This document shows, piece after piece, positions 51,225-60,900 of a stretch of 64,000 nucleotides of DNA (position 1 is the stretch's first letter; each line of letters opens with the position of its first letter). The position numbers and the translations under genes were made by a program. This DNA comes from Treponema sp. (lineage in GTDB: Bacteria; Spirochaetota; Spirochaetia; Treponematales; Treponemataceae). The stretch spans positions 124,001 to 188,000 of the forward strand of contig JAEESZ010000006.1 of assembly GCA_016286535.1 (NCBI GenBank). The letters run 5' to 3'. The notes beneath the pieces are model-generated. The model saw only the letters and a list, made by a program, of their open reading frames with translations, did not search any database and had not been told where the DNA came from.

Positions 51225-51716
51225 ATGAAATTAGAAGCATTATTCACAGTAACTGATAACAAACTGATTAAAATCTCGGACAATAGTCCCTACCCTATAG
51301 AAAAATTAAAAATCTTCGAAATCAAATGGTCTCAGATAGAACTTGAAGCCGAAAGCTATAACGAAGAATATCTTGCACAGCTAAGGGAAGATCTGAAAAA
51401 GCTGGATGATGCAAATGAATTTGCCCTTTTAGTTCCCCAGGTGGATAAGAGCCTTTCTTCTCCTGAAGATATTGAACTTTTTATAAATGCCTATAACCAC
51501 TGTGCAAGAAGAATAAAGGACTGCGTAAGTGTAACTGGCTATGCCCTGCCGGCAGAACTTTTAAAAGGCGGATTAGAGCCTGGTTCTGCAGCCAGAACCT
51601 TTATAGACACAGTTAATATCAAACACTCTCAATATGTATATTTTGCAAAAGAAGAGGATGTTAATAATCTTAACTTAAAAGAAAAACTGCAAGATTCTGC
51701 GATTGTAATTTACTAA
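51225..51716 (+). CDS. Conserved-looking protein of unknown function
   Basis: The 163-residue product has no signal peptide or membrane segment. It opens with beta strands (LEALFTVTDNKLIKISDNSPYPIEKLKIFEIKW), then helices with many acidic residues (EEYLAQLREDLKKLDDANEFALLVPQVDKSLSS) and ends in a hydrophobic strand (SAIVIY). It has an alternating fold like a small alpha/beta barrel or PilZ-sized domain, but I recognise no family. It starts 25 bases after a terminator and probably has its own promoter in the A/T-rich gap. Confidence 0.65.
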   Translation: MKLEALFTVTDNKLIKISDNSPYPIEKLKIFEIKWSQIELEAESYNEEYLAQLREDLKKLDDANEFALLVPQVDKSLSSPEDIELFINAYNHCARRIKDCVSVTGYALPAELLKGGLEPGSAARTFIDTVNIKHSQYVYFAKEEDVNNLNLKEKLQDSAIVIY

Positions 51717-51723
51717 AACGTAA

Positions 51724-51756
51724 TATTTGCGATAAAACGCACTATTTGCAATAAAA
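51724..51756 (+). promoter_or_regulatory. Tandem direct repeats upstream of the lytic transglycosylase
   Basis: TATTTGCGATAAAA (51724-51737) and TATTTGCAATAAAA (51743-51756) match at 13 of 14 bases with a 19-base period, close to two helical turns. This suggests a double binding site for an activator or repressor. Confidence 0.45.
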
Positions 51757-51852
51757 TACTGTTTTTTTTCAATTTTTTCTTAAATTTTCTCTTGTATTTT
51801 TTTTTCATTTGTGCCATTATCTTGGTAACTTTTATACGAAAGGAAAATATTA

Positions 51853-52632
51853 ATGTCTAAAATTAGTGAAACAAATAATTTGACGTCTACATGTTTGGTT
51901 ACTTGTGTCATGAGTTTTGCTTTAATTACAGTTTCTCTTCTTGTTTATTTTCTTGTGCCTTCTGATCCTGTAGTTGGACAGACTGTAGAAGAAACTCCTG
52001 TTTTGTATGTGGACTTAAACAGCGAAGAAGATGACCTTAGTGTAGAGTTTCAGGATTATTTTACAGAAAGAACCTTGAATAACAAAACTGACGACGGATT
52101 AATTCTTTACCGCCAGCCACTTTCAAGAGCAGCTGTAGAATGGTTCTACTATCAGATTACCGGAAACAAGAACGTTACCCAGGCAATTCTTTCTGAGGCA
52201 GAAAAAAATAATATTCCTCTGTCTCTGGCTTTTTCTTTAGCCCATACAGAAAGTAATTACAAGGTTAATGCTTCTAATAAGAATAAGAATGGCACCATAG
52301 ACAGGGGCCTGTTTCAGTTAAACAGTAATTCTTTTCCAAATCTTACTGAAACAGATTTTTATGACCCTTTTACAAGTGCCAAATATGGTATGTCGCACCT
52401 TAAGTTTTGTCTGAATACTGCAGGAAATGAAGTTTCTGCACTGGCAATGTACAACGCAGGTACCAACAGAGTTCGTTCAAACTCTACGCCACAGACAACT
52501 TTGAATTATGTGGGAAACATAATTGCATACCAGAAAACGCTTGATCAGATGTTTTCAGAGCAGGTAACCGCCTACTTTGACACACAGCTGGCACCTTCTA
52601 TATCAGTTGCATATGCAGGTACAAAGCGTTAA
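51853..52632 (+). CDS. Membrane-anchored lytic transglycosylase (SLT domain)
   Basis: The 259-residue protein has one N-terminal membrane segment (about residues 14-35), a linker and an SLT domain at about 105-245. The catalytic Glu133 lies in AHTESNYKVNA; GLFQLNSNSF, the DPFTSAKYGMSHLK helix and ALAMYNAG match the family. It cleaves peptidoglycan glycan strands, perhaps to insert or remodel cell-wall structures such as the flagellar apparatus. A GAAAGGA ribosome site precedes the ATG. Tandem repeats lie about 100 bases upstream. Confidence 0.9.
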   Translation: MSKISETNNLTSTCLVTCVMSFALITVSLLVYFLVPSDPVVGQTVEETPVLYVDLNSEEDDLSVEFQDYFTERTLNNKTDDGLILYRQPLSRAAVEWFYYQITGNKNVTQAILSEAEKNNIPLSLAFSLAHTESNYKVNASNKNKNGTIDRGLFQLNSNSFPNLTETDFYDPFTSAKYGMSHLKFCLNTAGNEVSALAMYNAGTNRVRSNSTPQTTLNYVGNIIAYQKTLDQMFSEQVTAYFDTQLAPSISVAYAGTKR

Positions 52633-52654
52633 TTAAACAGCCTCCTAATTTTTT

Positions 52655-52699
52655 TGCAGGTCCCTTTTTTTTAGTTTTTTGGGGACCTGCTTTTTTTTA
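52655..52699 (+). terminator. Terminator of the lytic transglycosylase gene
   Basis: GCAGGTCCC (52656-52664) pairs with GGGACCTGC (52682-52690) and is followed by eight T on the plus strand. Confidence 0.88.
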
Positions 52700-52707
52700 A
52701 CTCTGAA

Positions 52708-53727
52708 TTATCTCTGAATACGGCCGCTTCCGTTTCCTGCAGCAAGCTTTTCTACTTCGTCAACGCTTACCATATTGTAATCGCCTTCGATTGTATGTTT
52801 GAGACATGAAGCTGCAACAGCAAATTCTACTGCCTCCTGAGTTGATTTTCCCTTGAGGAGGGCATAAATAAGGCCACCGCCGAAGCTGTCGCCGCCACCT
52901 ACACGGTCTACGATATACATTTCGTATTCCTTAGAGAAGCAGAAATCTTTTCCATCGTAAAGAAGGGCTGCCCAGTTATTTCTGTTTGCGTTAATAGAAG
53001 TGCGCAGAGTTATGGCAACTTTTTTGAAACCGAACTTATCTGCAAGCTGTTTTGCAACAGATTTATAGCCTTCTTTATTAAGTTTTCCGCCGGTAATATC
53101 TGTATTTTCAGCTTCGATTCCAAAAACATCCTTTGCATCTTCTTCGTTAGAAATACAAACATCAACATATTTACAGATTTCTGTCATAGCTTCGCGGGCC
53201 TGCTCTCTTGTCCAGAGTTTTCCGCGGTAGTTTAAGTCACAGCTTACTGTTGCGCCGGCAGCTTTTGCAGCTTTACAGGCATCAATACAAATCTGAACCA
53301 TATTTCCGCCAAGAGCCGGAGTAATACCTGTAAGGTGGAACCATTTACAATCCTTGAAAATTTCTGTCCAGTTAAAATCTTCCGGCTTTGCTTCTGCAAT
53401 TGAAGAATGGGCACGGTCATAAATACATTTTGAACCGCGCTGGCTGGCTCCCCTTTCGTTATAATAAATACCTACACGGTCTCCGCCGCGAACAATATAA
53501 TCTGTATTTACACCGTAACGGCGCAGACTGTTGATTGCAGCCTGTCCAATTTCATGTTTTGGAAGCTTTGTTACGTAATAAGCCTCCAGACCATAGTTTG
53601 CAAGGGAAACTGCAACGTTAGCCTCGCCGCCACCAAATGTAGATGTCATTTTATCAACCTGGACAAAACGGAAATATCCTTCCGGTTCCAGTCTAAGCAT
53701 AATTTCACCAAATGTTACTACTTTCAT
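52708..53727 (-). CDS. kdgK: 2-keto-3-deoxygluconate kinase (PfkB family)
   Basis: KdgK phosphorylates 2-keto-3-deoxygluconate to KDPG, the entry of pectin and uronate breakdown into the Entner-Doudoroff route. The 339-residue kinase has the N-terminal GGGEANVAVSLANYG motif, RVGIYYNERGASQRGSKCIYDR typical of KDG kinases, and the C-terminal catalytic motif VDRVGGGDSFGGGL, where GAGDSF reads GGGDSF. CAGGAG precedes the ATG. It lies downstream of kdgA across a 144-base gap with an intrinsic terminator. Confidence 0.93.
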   Translation of the reverse strand: MKVVTFGEIMLRLEPEGYFRFVQVDKMTSTFGGGEANVAVSLANYGLEAYYVTKLPKHEIGQAAINSLRRYGVNTDYIVRGGDRVGIYYNERGASQRGSKCIYDRAHSSIAEAKPEDFNWTEIFKDCKWFHLTGITPALGGNMVQICIDACKAAKAAGATVSCDLNYRGKLWTREQAREAMTEICKYVDVCISNEEDAKDVFGIEAENTDITGGKLNKEGYKSVAKQLADKFGFKKVAITLRTSINANRNNWAALLYDGKDFCFSKEYEMYIVDRVGGGDSFGGGLIYALLKGKSTQEAVEFAVAASCLKHTIEGDYNMVSVDEVEKLAAGNGSGRIQR

Positions 53728-53748
53728 TTTAACTTAACTCCTGTGTAA

Positions 53749-53861
53749 GCGGGCCGGTCAGAGCCCGCGGTGTTCTATAGCAAAGCGTAAAAAAAAATTG
53801 CGATGCAGCAATTTTTTAGCTTTACCTCCTTTACCAGCACCGCTTAGGGTTGCACCCTAAG
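53749..53861 (-). promoter_or_regulatory. Structured spacer between kdgA and kdgK
   Basis: Reading in the minus direction: hairpin CTTAGGGT/ACCCTAAG (53843-53861), an orphan ribosome site AAAGGAGGTAAA (53821-53832), the terminator hairpin at 53793-53816, then GCGGGC/GCCCGC (53749-53768). A 17-codon TTG-started frame follows the orphan site. The layout looks like attenuation; no proof. Confidence 0.5.
53791..53818 (-). terminator. Intrinsic terminator between kdgA and kdgK
   Basis: AAAAATTGC pairs with GCAATTTTT around six bases and is followed by nine T on the minus strand. Confidence 0.8.
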
Positions 53862-53871
53862 AACCTGCTTT

Positions 53872-54510
53872 CTATCCTCGAATTTCTTTTACAATTCCTG
53901 CAGCCTCTTTGGTGAGACGTTCAATCTCATCAAAAGCGCCTGAATTAATCAAATCACCTTTTACCATCCAGCTTCCGCCGCAGGCAAGAATTTTGTCGCA
54001 GGCAAGATAGTCACGAACGTTTGTAGCATTGATTCCACCGGTTGGCATGAACTTCATCATTGTGTAAGGAGCGCTCATAGCCTTAATCATTTTTAAGCCG
54101 CCGGCATTTTCTGCAGGAAAGAATTTTACAAGGTCAAGGCCAAAGCCTAAAGCAACTTCAAGCTCTGTTGGTGTCATAATTCCAGGAGTTACCGGATATC
54201 CTTTTTTTATACAGTATTCAACCACCTTTGGATTCAAACCAGGCGAAACAATAAATTTTGCACCTGCACCAATTGCACGGTCAACCTGTTCAATAGAAAG
54301 AACGGTTCCGGCTCCCACAAACATCTGCGGAAACTTTTTTGCAATTGCACGGATCGAATCTTCTGCAGCATCAGTGCGGAAAGTAACTTCTGCACATGGA
54401 AGACCACCTTTTATAAGGGCTTCTGCCAGAGGTTCTGCATCTGAAGTTTTATTAAGAACAACAACAGGAACAATGCCTGTTTTTCCAATTTGTTTTAAAG
54501 TATCATTCAT
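53872..54510 (-). CDS. kdgA: KDPG aldolase
   Basis: The 212-residue class I aldolase cleaves 2-keto-3-deoxy-6-phosphogluconate into pyruvate and glyceraldehyde-3-phosphate. The Schiff-base lysine is Lys129 in LVKFFPAE; Glu41/Arg45 (EVTFRT) and the SPGLNP motif complete the active site. With kdgK it forms the lower Entner-Doudoroff pair; no uronate isomerase or dehydratase is adjacent. It is 61 bases downstream of the methionine synthase gene. Confidence 0.95.
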   Translation of the reverse strand: MNDTLKQIGKTGIVPVVVLNKTSDAEPLAEALIKGGLPCAEVTFRTDAAEDSIRAIAKKFPQMFVGAGTVLSIEQVDRAIGAGAKFIVSPGLNPKVVEYCIKKGYPVTPGIMTPTELEVALGFGLDLVKFFPAENAGGLKMIKAMSAPYTMMKFMPTGGINATNVRDYLACDKILACGGSWMVKGDLINSGAFDEIERLTKEAAGIVKEIRG

Positions 54511-54571
54511 AGTACCCTCTTTAATACACTTTCAGTTTGTATAATTACAAATAATTAATCAATAAGAAGAA

Positions 54572-56980
54572 TTACGCATTTTTTCCCTGATTAAAGACTT
54601 CTTCTGCATAATAAACACTCTGCATGGCGTCTTTTCCATAAAAATCTGCCCCAATCATATCTGCATATTCCTGGGTAAGAACTGCCCCCCCTACCATAAC
54701 TTTGCACCAGGGCGCCTTTTTTCTAAGTTCCCTTATAGTTTCTTCCATGCTGACAACAGTCGTGGTCATAAGGGCGCTTAAACCAACAAGGGGAACGTGC
54801 TCTTCTACAACCTTATTCACAACTACATCTACAGGAACATCCTTTCCTAAATCTATTACATTATAACTGTAGTTTTCCAGGAGAACTTTAAGGATATTCT
54901 TTCCAATATCGTGAATATCACCTTTAACGGTTGCAATTACAATTGTTCCCTTTTTCTGAGGGCTGAGCCCTTTTTTCTGGATATCTTCTTTTATTGCGGC
55001 AAAACCATTGGCGGCGGCATCTGCACTCATAAGCAGCTGTGGCAGGAAGATAGTTCCTTTTTCAAAGCCCTTGCCTACTTCGTTTAAGGCCGGAACCAGA
55101 TCTTCATTAATAATAGCAAGAGAATCCTTACTTTCAAGAGCCTTTAGCGTTGCCTTGTAAGCCTTGTCTTTTAAGCCTTTTATGATGCAGTCCTGCAGGC
55201 TGAGTTCCCCGTCTGTACCGGGCTTTCCATCGGCAGAAGGAGAAGCTGTCTGAACAGAAGAAACAATCTGGGTAACTGAATATTTAGAACAGTAATCAGC
55301 ACATTCCTTGTCATAACCTGCAAGAAGGCAGTAGGTATCGTAACTGGTTTTCATGTTTACGGAATTTGGATTTATAATTCCTGCACTAAGGCCAGACTGC
55401 ATTGCAAGGGTAAAAAAGGCCGAGGTTACCAGTTCCCGCTGAGGAAGTCCGAAGGAGATATTCGAAACCCCAAGAACTGTTCTTCCGCCCCTCTTCTTTA
55501 TTTCTTTTACAACGCCCAGAGTAATGTTAGCTGAATTATTGTCTGTACTCATTGTCATTGTAAGGGCATCTATAACAATATCCTTTTTGCTTATGCCGTA
55601 AGTTGCTGCTGTATCATAGATTTTCTGAGCAATCTTTAACCTTCCTTCCACAGTTGGCGGAATTCCGTCTTCATCAAGACAAAGTCCCACAACTACACCA
55701 CCGTATTTTTTTACCAGAGGGAAAATCTGCTCCATAACTTCTTTTTTTCCGTTTACGGAGTTTATCATTGCTTTTCCATTGTAGATTCTTAAGGCAGTTT
55801 CCATTGCTACAGGATCTGTTGTATCAATTTGCAGGGGAAGAGGAAGAATTGCCTGAAGTTCGCTTACAGTATTTTTCATCATCTGAACTTCGTCAATTTC
55901 CGGAAGTCCTACATTTACATCAAGAATATGAGAGCCTGAATCTGACTGCTTTACAGCTTCATCAAGAATATAGGCCATATTATTGTCGCGGAGGGCCTGC
56001 TTAAACTTTGATTTTCCTGTAGGATTTATTCGCTCGCCGATTATTACAGGTTTATCTCCCAGCGTTACGTAATTAGAATAGGAAGTTACAGAACAGATAT
56101 CCTTTGGAGTAATTTCCTTTGGTTTTATGTCTTTGCACAGGGCTTTTAATTCGCGGATATGAACAGGAGTTGTTCCACAGCAGCCGCCGACAATCCAGAC
56201 TCCATTTTCTACAAATTCCAGCATTTTTCTGGCAAATTCTTTTGGTCCAATATCGTATACTGTCTGGCCGCCTACGGTTTTTGGAAGGCCGGCATTTGGC
56301 TTAAGGGCTATTGGAGTTGAAGAAACCTCCTGCAGAATTTTTACCATATTTTCCATCTGGTAAGGGCCAAGGCCGCAATTCATTCCAAGTGCATCGACTC
56401 TAAGGCCTTCCATTACAGAAACCATTATCTGAGGATTTGCCCCGGTGAGCATTTTTTCGTTTTCGCCAAAGGCTGCGGTTGCAATGACAGGAAGATTTGA
56501 ATTCTCCCTTGCAGCAAGGACAGCGGCCTTCATTTCGTAAATATCGCTCATAGTTTCTATGGCAATTAAATCGGCTCCGCCTTTAACGCCGGCCCTTACT
56601 TCTTCTGCAAAAATTTCTACTGCTTCTTCAAAATCCAGATTACCCATAGGTTTTAACAGCTTTCCTGTAGGGCCAATATCCAGGGCAACCCAGGCATTTT
56701 TTCCGCTTTCTTCTACAGCCTTTTTTGCATTTTGTATTCCGGCAACAATTATTTCTTCTACATTATCAAACTTAAGGCGGTTGGCTCCAAAGGTGTTTGA
56801 ATAAATGATGTCTGAACCGGCTTCGAGGTACTTCTTATGAATTTCTCTGACCATAAGGGGATTATTGAGGTTTAAGAGCTCCGGTAATTCTCCGGCTTTA
56901 AGGCCTTTTTCCTGCAATAAAGTTCCCATTCCACCATCTAAGAAGAGGATACGTTTTCCAAGCTCGTCTAAAAAATTCAT
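54572..56980 (-). CDS. metH: Cobalamin-dependent methionine synthase lacking the activation domain
   Basis: The 802-residue enzyme transfers a methyl group from methyl-tetrahydrofolate via cobalamin to homocysteine. The first domain binds homocysteine and zinc (MNCG, and VGGCCGTTP with its paired cysteines, about residues 200-275). The second is the pterin-binding barrel (GERINPTGKSKF, LDVNVGLPEID). A B12 cap and cobalamin domain follow, with the ligand-histidine motif GDIHDIGKNI. It stops there, so the reactivation domain is missing; a separate gene for it lies 14 bases upstream. The start is the ATG at 56980; an upstream TTG is rejected. Confidence 0.95.
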   Translation of the reverse strand: MNFLDELGKRILFLDGGMGTLLQEKGLKAGELPELLNLNNPLMVREIHKKYLEAGSDIIYSNTFGANRLKFDNVEEIIVAGIQNAKKAVEESGKNAWVALDIGPTGKLLKPMGNLDFEEAVEIFAEEVRAGVKGGADLIAIETMSDIYEMKAAVLAARENSNLPVIATAAFGENEKMLTGANPQIMVSVMEGLRVDALGMNCGLGPYQMENMVKILQEVSSTPIALKPNAGLPKTVGGQTVYDIGPKEFARKMLEFVENGVWIVGGCCGTTPVHIRELKALCKDIKPKEITPKDICSVTSYSNYVTLGDKPVIIGERINPTGKSKFKQALRDNNMAYILDEAVKQSDSGSHILDVNVGLPEIDEVQMMKNTVSELQAILPLPLQIDTTDPVAMETALRIYNGKAMINSVNGKKEVMEQIFPLVKKYGGVVVGLCLDEDGIPPTVEGRLKIAQKIYDTAATYGISKKDIVIDALTMTMSTDNNSANITLGVVKEIKKRGGRTVLGVSNISFGLPQRELVTSAFFTLAMQSGLSAGIINPNSVNMKTSYDTYCLLAGYDKECADYCSKYSVTQIVSSVQTASPSADGKPGTDGELSLQDCIIKGLKDKAYKATLKALESKDSLAIINEDLVPALNEVGKGFEKGTIFLPQLLMSADAAANGFAAIKEDIQKKGLSPQKKGTIVIATVKGDIHDIGKNILKVLLENYSYNVIDLGKDVPVDVVVNKVVEEHVPLVGLSALMTTTVVSMEETIRELRKKAPWCKVMVGGAVLTQEYADMIGADFYGKDAMQSVYYAEEVFNQGKNA

Positions 56981-56994
56981 AGGCAAATCCTTAT

Positions 56995-57579
56995 CTATTT
57001 ATAAATTCCTGCAAAAGCAGTAACAGATTTTTCCGGAATCATTAAATCACCTTCCGAAAGAACAATGCCGCAAAGTCTTTCTGCATTCAACAGTTTTAAA
57101 AAGGGCTTTTGAACTTCCAGAGGACAATCCCCATAGCCGGGACTGTAACGGGGCTTAAGTTTTTTACCTTCAAGGGCCGCCTGATTTTTTATCTGGTCAT
57201 TAATAAAGTCGCAATAAGCTTCTATTGCGGTTATGGCAACGGCATTAAAAACTACCGATTTTGCCATATTCAGCTTCTGATAGCGTTTTATCATCATATC
57301 AACCTGGGGACCGATTGTGGCCGCAAACATATAAACCTCTTCGCAGGAAGACAGATTTTTTGCCAGGTCTGAACTGTAAAAAGTTAAATCTGAAATTGTT
57401 ATGTTATTCTGATTAATCTGAAGGGGGAAGCGTAAAAGAGCATATCTGGGCTGCAGATAATTCTCTATTTCCTTTTTGCATTCTTCTATAAGAGAAAGAG
57501 TCCGGGAATCTGCCTTTTGCAGACTGATTCCCATATAGCGTAAAATTTCTTTATTATCCAGAAGAAGATTGGAAGCCAT
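56995..57579 (-). CDS. Stand-alone methionine synthase activation-domain protein
   Basis: The 194-residue protein matches the C-terminal reactivation domain of MetH, which holds SAM and flavodoxin to restore oxidised cobalamin. The RYSPGYGDCPLEVQ motif near the C-terminus corresponds to the conserved RPSPGY-type SAM-binding loop. AATIGPQVDMMIKRYQ is typical of the split form. It lies directly before the metH gene lacking this domain, so the two products should act together. Confidence 0.9.
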   Translation of the reverse strand: MASNLLLDNKEILRYMGISLQKADSRTLSLIEECKKEIENYLQPRYALLRFPLQINQNNITISDLTFYSSDLAKNLSSCEEVYMFAATIGPQVDMMIKRYQKLNMAKSVVFNAVAITAIEAYCDFINDQIKNQAALEGKKLKPRYSPGYGDCPLEVQKPFLKLLNAERLCGIVLSEGDLMIPEKSVTAFAGIYK

Positions 57580-57607
57580 AAATCTAGTATATAAATTTTT
57601 ATGCTTT

Positions 57608-57907
57608 TTACAACTCTACTTCTTCTGTAAAAAAGAGGGTTATTCCTTCTTTTGGAAACCTTGCCTTAATATCACTGATTACATTTTTTATTTTCCTGGC
57701 ATTTTCTAAATCTGTATAACAGAATAATACAAAGTTCATTTCGGGCCAGACAGTATCTCCAAGTTTTTTTGTGTTTTTTCCCCTGCCCTGAACTTCGGGC
57801 AGGACGGTATACTCAAGCCCCGGAATTTCCTGCTCCAGTTGCTCAATAATATCATCTTCTACAGACTGATTAGAAATTATTTCTACCTTATATCTTTTAT
57901 CTGCCAT
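57608..57907 (-). CDS. PII-like transporter-associated protein (PG0541-like)
   Basis: The 99-residue protein has a ferredoxin-like pattern with the PII-superfamily T-loop region LPEVQGRGKNTKKLGDTVWPEMN, which resembles small PII-like proteins found next to RND or other transporter genes. It lies ten bases after the RND pump gene and 28 before the MetH activation-domain gene. I infer a regulatory link to the pump; the effector is unknown. Confidence 0.75.
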   Translation of the reverse strand: MADKRYKVEIISNQSVEDDIIEQLEQEIPGLEYTVLPEVQGRGKNTKKLGDTVWPEMNFVLFCYTDLENARKIKNVISDIKARFPKEGITLFFTEEVEL

Positions 57908-57917
57908 AACATCATCC

Positions 57918-60900
57918 TTATTTTTTTGTTTTAGGTTTCATTACCAGACTGTAAAGAACTGGAATTACCAAAAGGGTTACAAAGGTACTTGAAATTAAAC
58001 CGCCTACAACGGCAAGGGCAATTGGCTGTACCATCATAGCCTGACCACCGGTTGCAAAACACATAGGAAGCATACCAAGAATTGTAGTAAGGGTAGACAT
58101 TAATACCGGACGAAGACGGCTTCTTCCCGATTCATAGCAGGCTTCTTTAAGAGCTACTCCGCGGCCAATAAGAAGGTTGGTATAGTCAACCAGAATAATA
58201 CCGTTATTAACTACAATTCCAACCAGCATAATAATACCGACCATAGAAACGATGGAAAGGGCCTGACCAATAATCTTGTAAAGGAAAACTACACCAATGA
58301 TTAAGAAAGGCATAGTTGCAAGGTTGATTAAAGGCGCCTTAAAACTTTCGTAGGTAGCGGCCATTACACCAAATACAAGAATAATTGCCATTGCAAGAAT
58401 CTTTATATAAAGCCACATCTGTTCCATTGTATCCTGCCATGAACCTTCATAAGTAATGGTAACAGAATCAGGAATAATGAAATTGTTGCTTATTTCTTCT
58501 TTGATTGCATTTTCAACAATATTTGCATTGGTATTTGTAAGGATACTTGCAGTTACGTGAATAATACGGGTCTGGTTTTCGCGGCTGATGGAAACAGGTC
58601 CAAGACCTTTGGCAAAACTTGCAAAGTTTGAAACGGCAACCATTCCGTTTGTACCCCTTACATAAATCTGGTCCAGGTCATCAATTGTTTTGCGGTCTTC
58701 TTTCTGATACATAACCACCACGTTATAATCTTTTCCGCCCTTGCGGTAAACGCTGGCTGTAGTACCATTAATGGCGTAATTAACTTCTTTTGCAACAGTT
58801 GTAACATCCACACCAAACTGATAAGCCCTGTCACGGTCAATAATAAGTTCAACCTGAGGAAGTCCCTTGTCCATACTGATTGAAGGCTCGCCACAGTCGT
58901 TTACGGCTTCAATTGCACTGGCAACGTTATCTGCAACGGTTAAGGCTGCGTCCATATCATCTGAACGGATTACAACATCAATATCTGCACCGAACATCTG
59001 ACCACGCATACCCCAGCCAAAATTAAAGGTAACGCCCGGAAACTCCGAAAAGTGAGCTCTGAGTTTATTCTGCATTTCCTGGGCACTGTCTATCTGCTGT
59101 GCAGTTTCCGGCAGGGTAATCTGAATGGAACCTCTGTTTGTATAAGTGGTTCTTCCTCCCCTACCAATAGAAGTTGTAATATTTTTATAGCCCTTTAATT
59201 CATCCTTTGCATACGCTTCAAGGGCCAGCATTACTTCTTTTGTTTCATCCAGAGGAGTTGCAACAGGAAGCACTACATTCAGGGTAACCGAATCATCATT
59301 TCCCATTGGCATCATATTAATCTGCATGGTTCTGATTAAGGCACAGGCAAAAATAAATACACAGAAGGCTACAACCAGGGTGATAAGCCTGTTGTTAAGA
59401 CAGATGCGTAAAAGTTTTGAATAAACATTTGTAAGTCCTTCAATACACTTCTGGAAAAAGCCGTAAATTGCCTTAAGGACAGGATCTTTTACAGGTTTTT
59501 CGCCACGGTTTGTAAGTGGAAGGAATTTTCCTGCCAGAACCGGAACCAGGAAGATTGCGACCAGCAGGGAAGAAACAAGGGCAATTACAATTGTAAAGAT
59601 GATTCCCTTGAACATCTGTCCCATCATACCAAGTTCTTTAATAAAGAAGAGGAAAGGAACGAATACACAAATGGTTGTAAGGTTTCCTGAAAGTACAGAC
59701 ATAAACATTTCCTGGCTTCCAAGAATTGCCGCAACCTTTGGCCGGGCCCCTCGCTGCCTGTAGGCATAAATATTATCAATCATAACGATTGAGGCATCTA
59801 CAACCATACCAAGACCAAGAATTAAACCGGTAAGGGTCATCATATTAAGGGTGATTCCAAACATACTCATTGCAAAGAGGGTAATAATCATGGAAAGAGG
59901 AATGGAAATACCAATGATGATTGTAGATTTAAAGCTCTGTAAGAATACCCAGAGAATTACAACCGAAAGTACAAGACCTTCAAGAAGTGATTTTACCAGA
60001 ATGCTGATTGTTTCCCTGATGGAATCTGTATCATCAGAAATGATTTCCAGGGAAATATCAGATGGCAGGGTATTCTTTAACTGGTCTATTTTTTTATAAA
60101 CATTATTTGCAACAGTTACAGAGTTTGAACCAGACTGTTTTGTAATCGAAACATAAACGCCCTTTTCGCCGTTGATGTAAGATTCAGTAGAGGCATCTGC
60201 ATAGCCTAAATAAGCTGTTCCAATATCTTTAAGGCGGACATCATAACCGCTGATTGTAGAAATAACCGTATCATTAATTTCGTCTACACTTGAATACTGT
60301 CCTGTTGTTCTTACAATGTAGTTTTTGTGACCTTCAAGAACCTTACCGCCTCCAAGCTCAAGATTCTGCTTTGCAAGGGCAGAAACAACCGTTGGAATTG
60401 TATAGCCGTAGGCTGCCATGCGGTTCTGGTCAAGTTCAACATTTACCCGGGCAGTTCGTCCACCGTTTACATCGGCTTCGGCAACGCCATCAGCCTGCTC
60501 CAGAATATCAATAATCTGATTTTCTGCAATCTGTTTAATATCATCAACAGAACGGTTACCCCTTACCAGAATACGCATAATTGGCATTGAGTCCGAACTG
60601 AAGCGCATAATGGAAGGTGTACTTGCAGCATCAGGAAGATAACTTTTTACCCTGTCCAGCTTATCGCGGATATCACTGATTATTGATTCCATATCGGCAC
60701 CATAATCAAAAGTAAGCTGAACGGTAGAACTTCCTTCCGAAGAAGTAGAAGTCATAGTCTTTAAGCCGTTTACACTTACAACGGCACTTTCAATAGGTTT
60801 TGTAATAGTTGATTCAACAGATTCCGGACCAGCATTTGAGTAGGTAGTCATAATCATAACTACAGGATTTTCTGTTTCCGGAAAAAGGGCTATGGCAATC

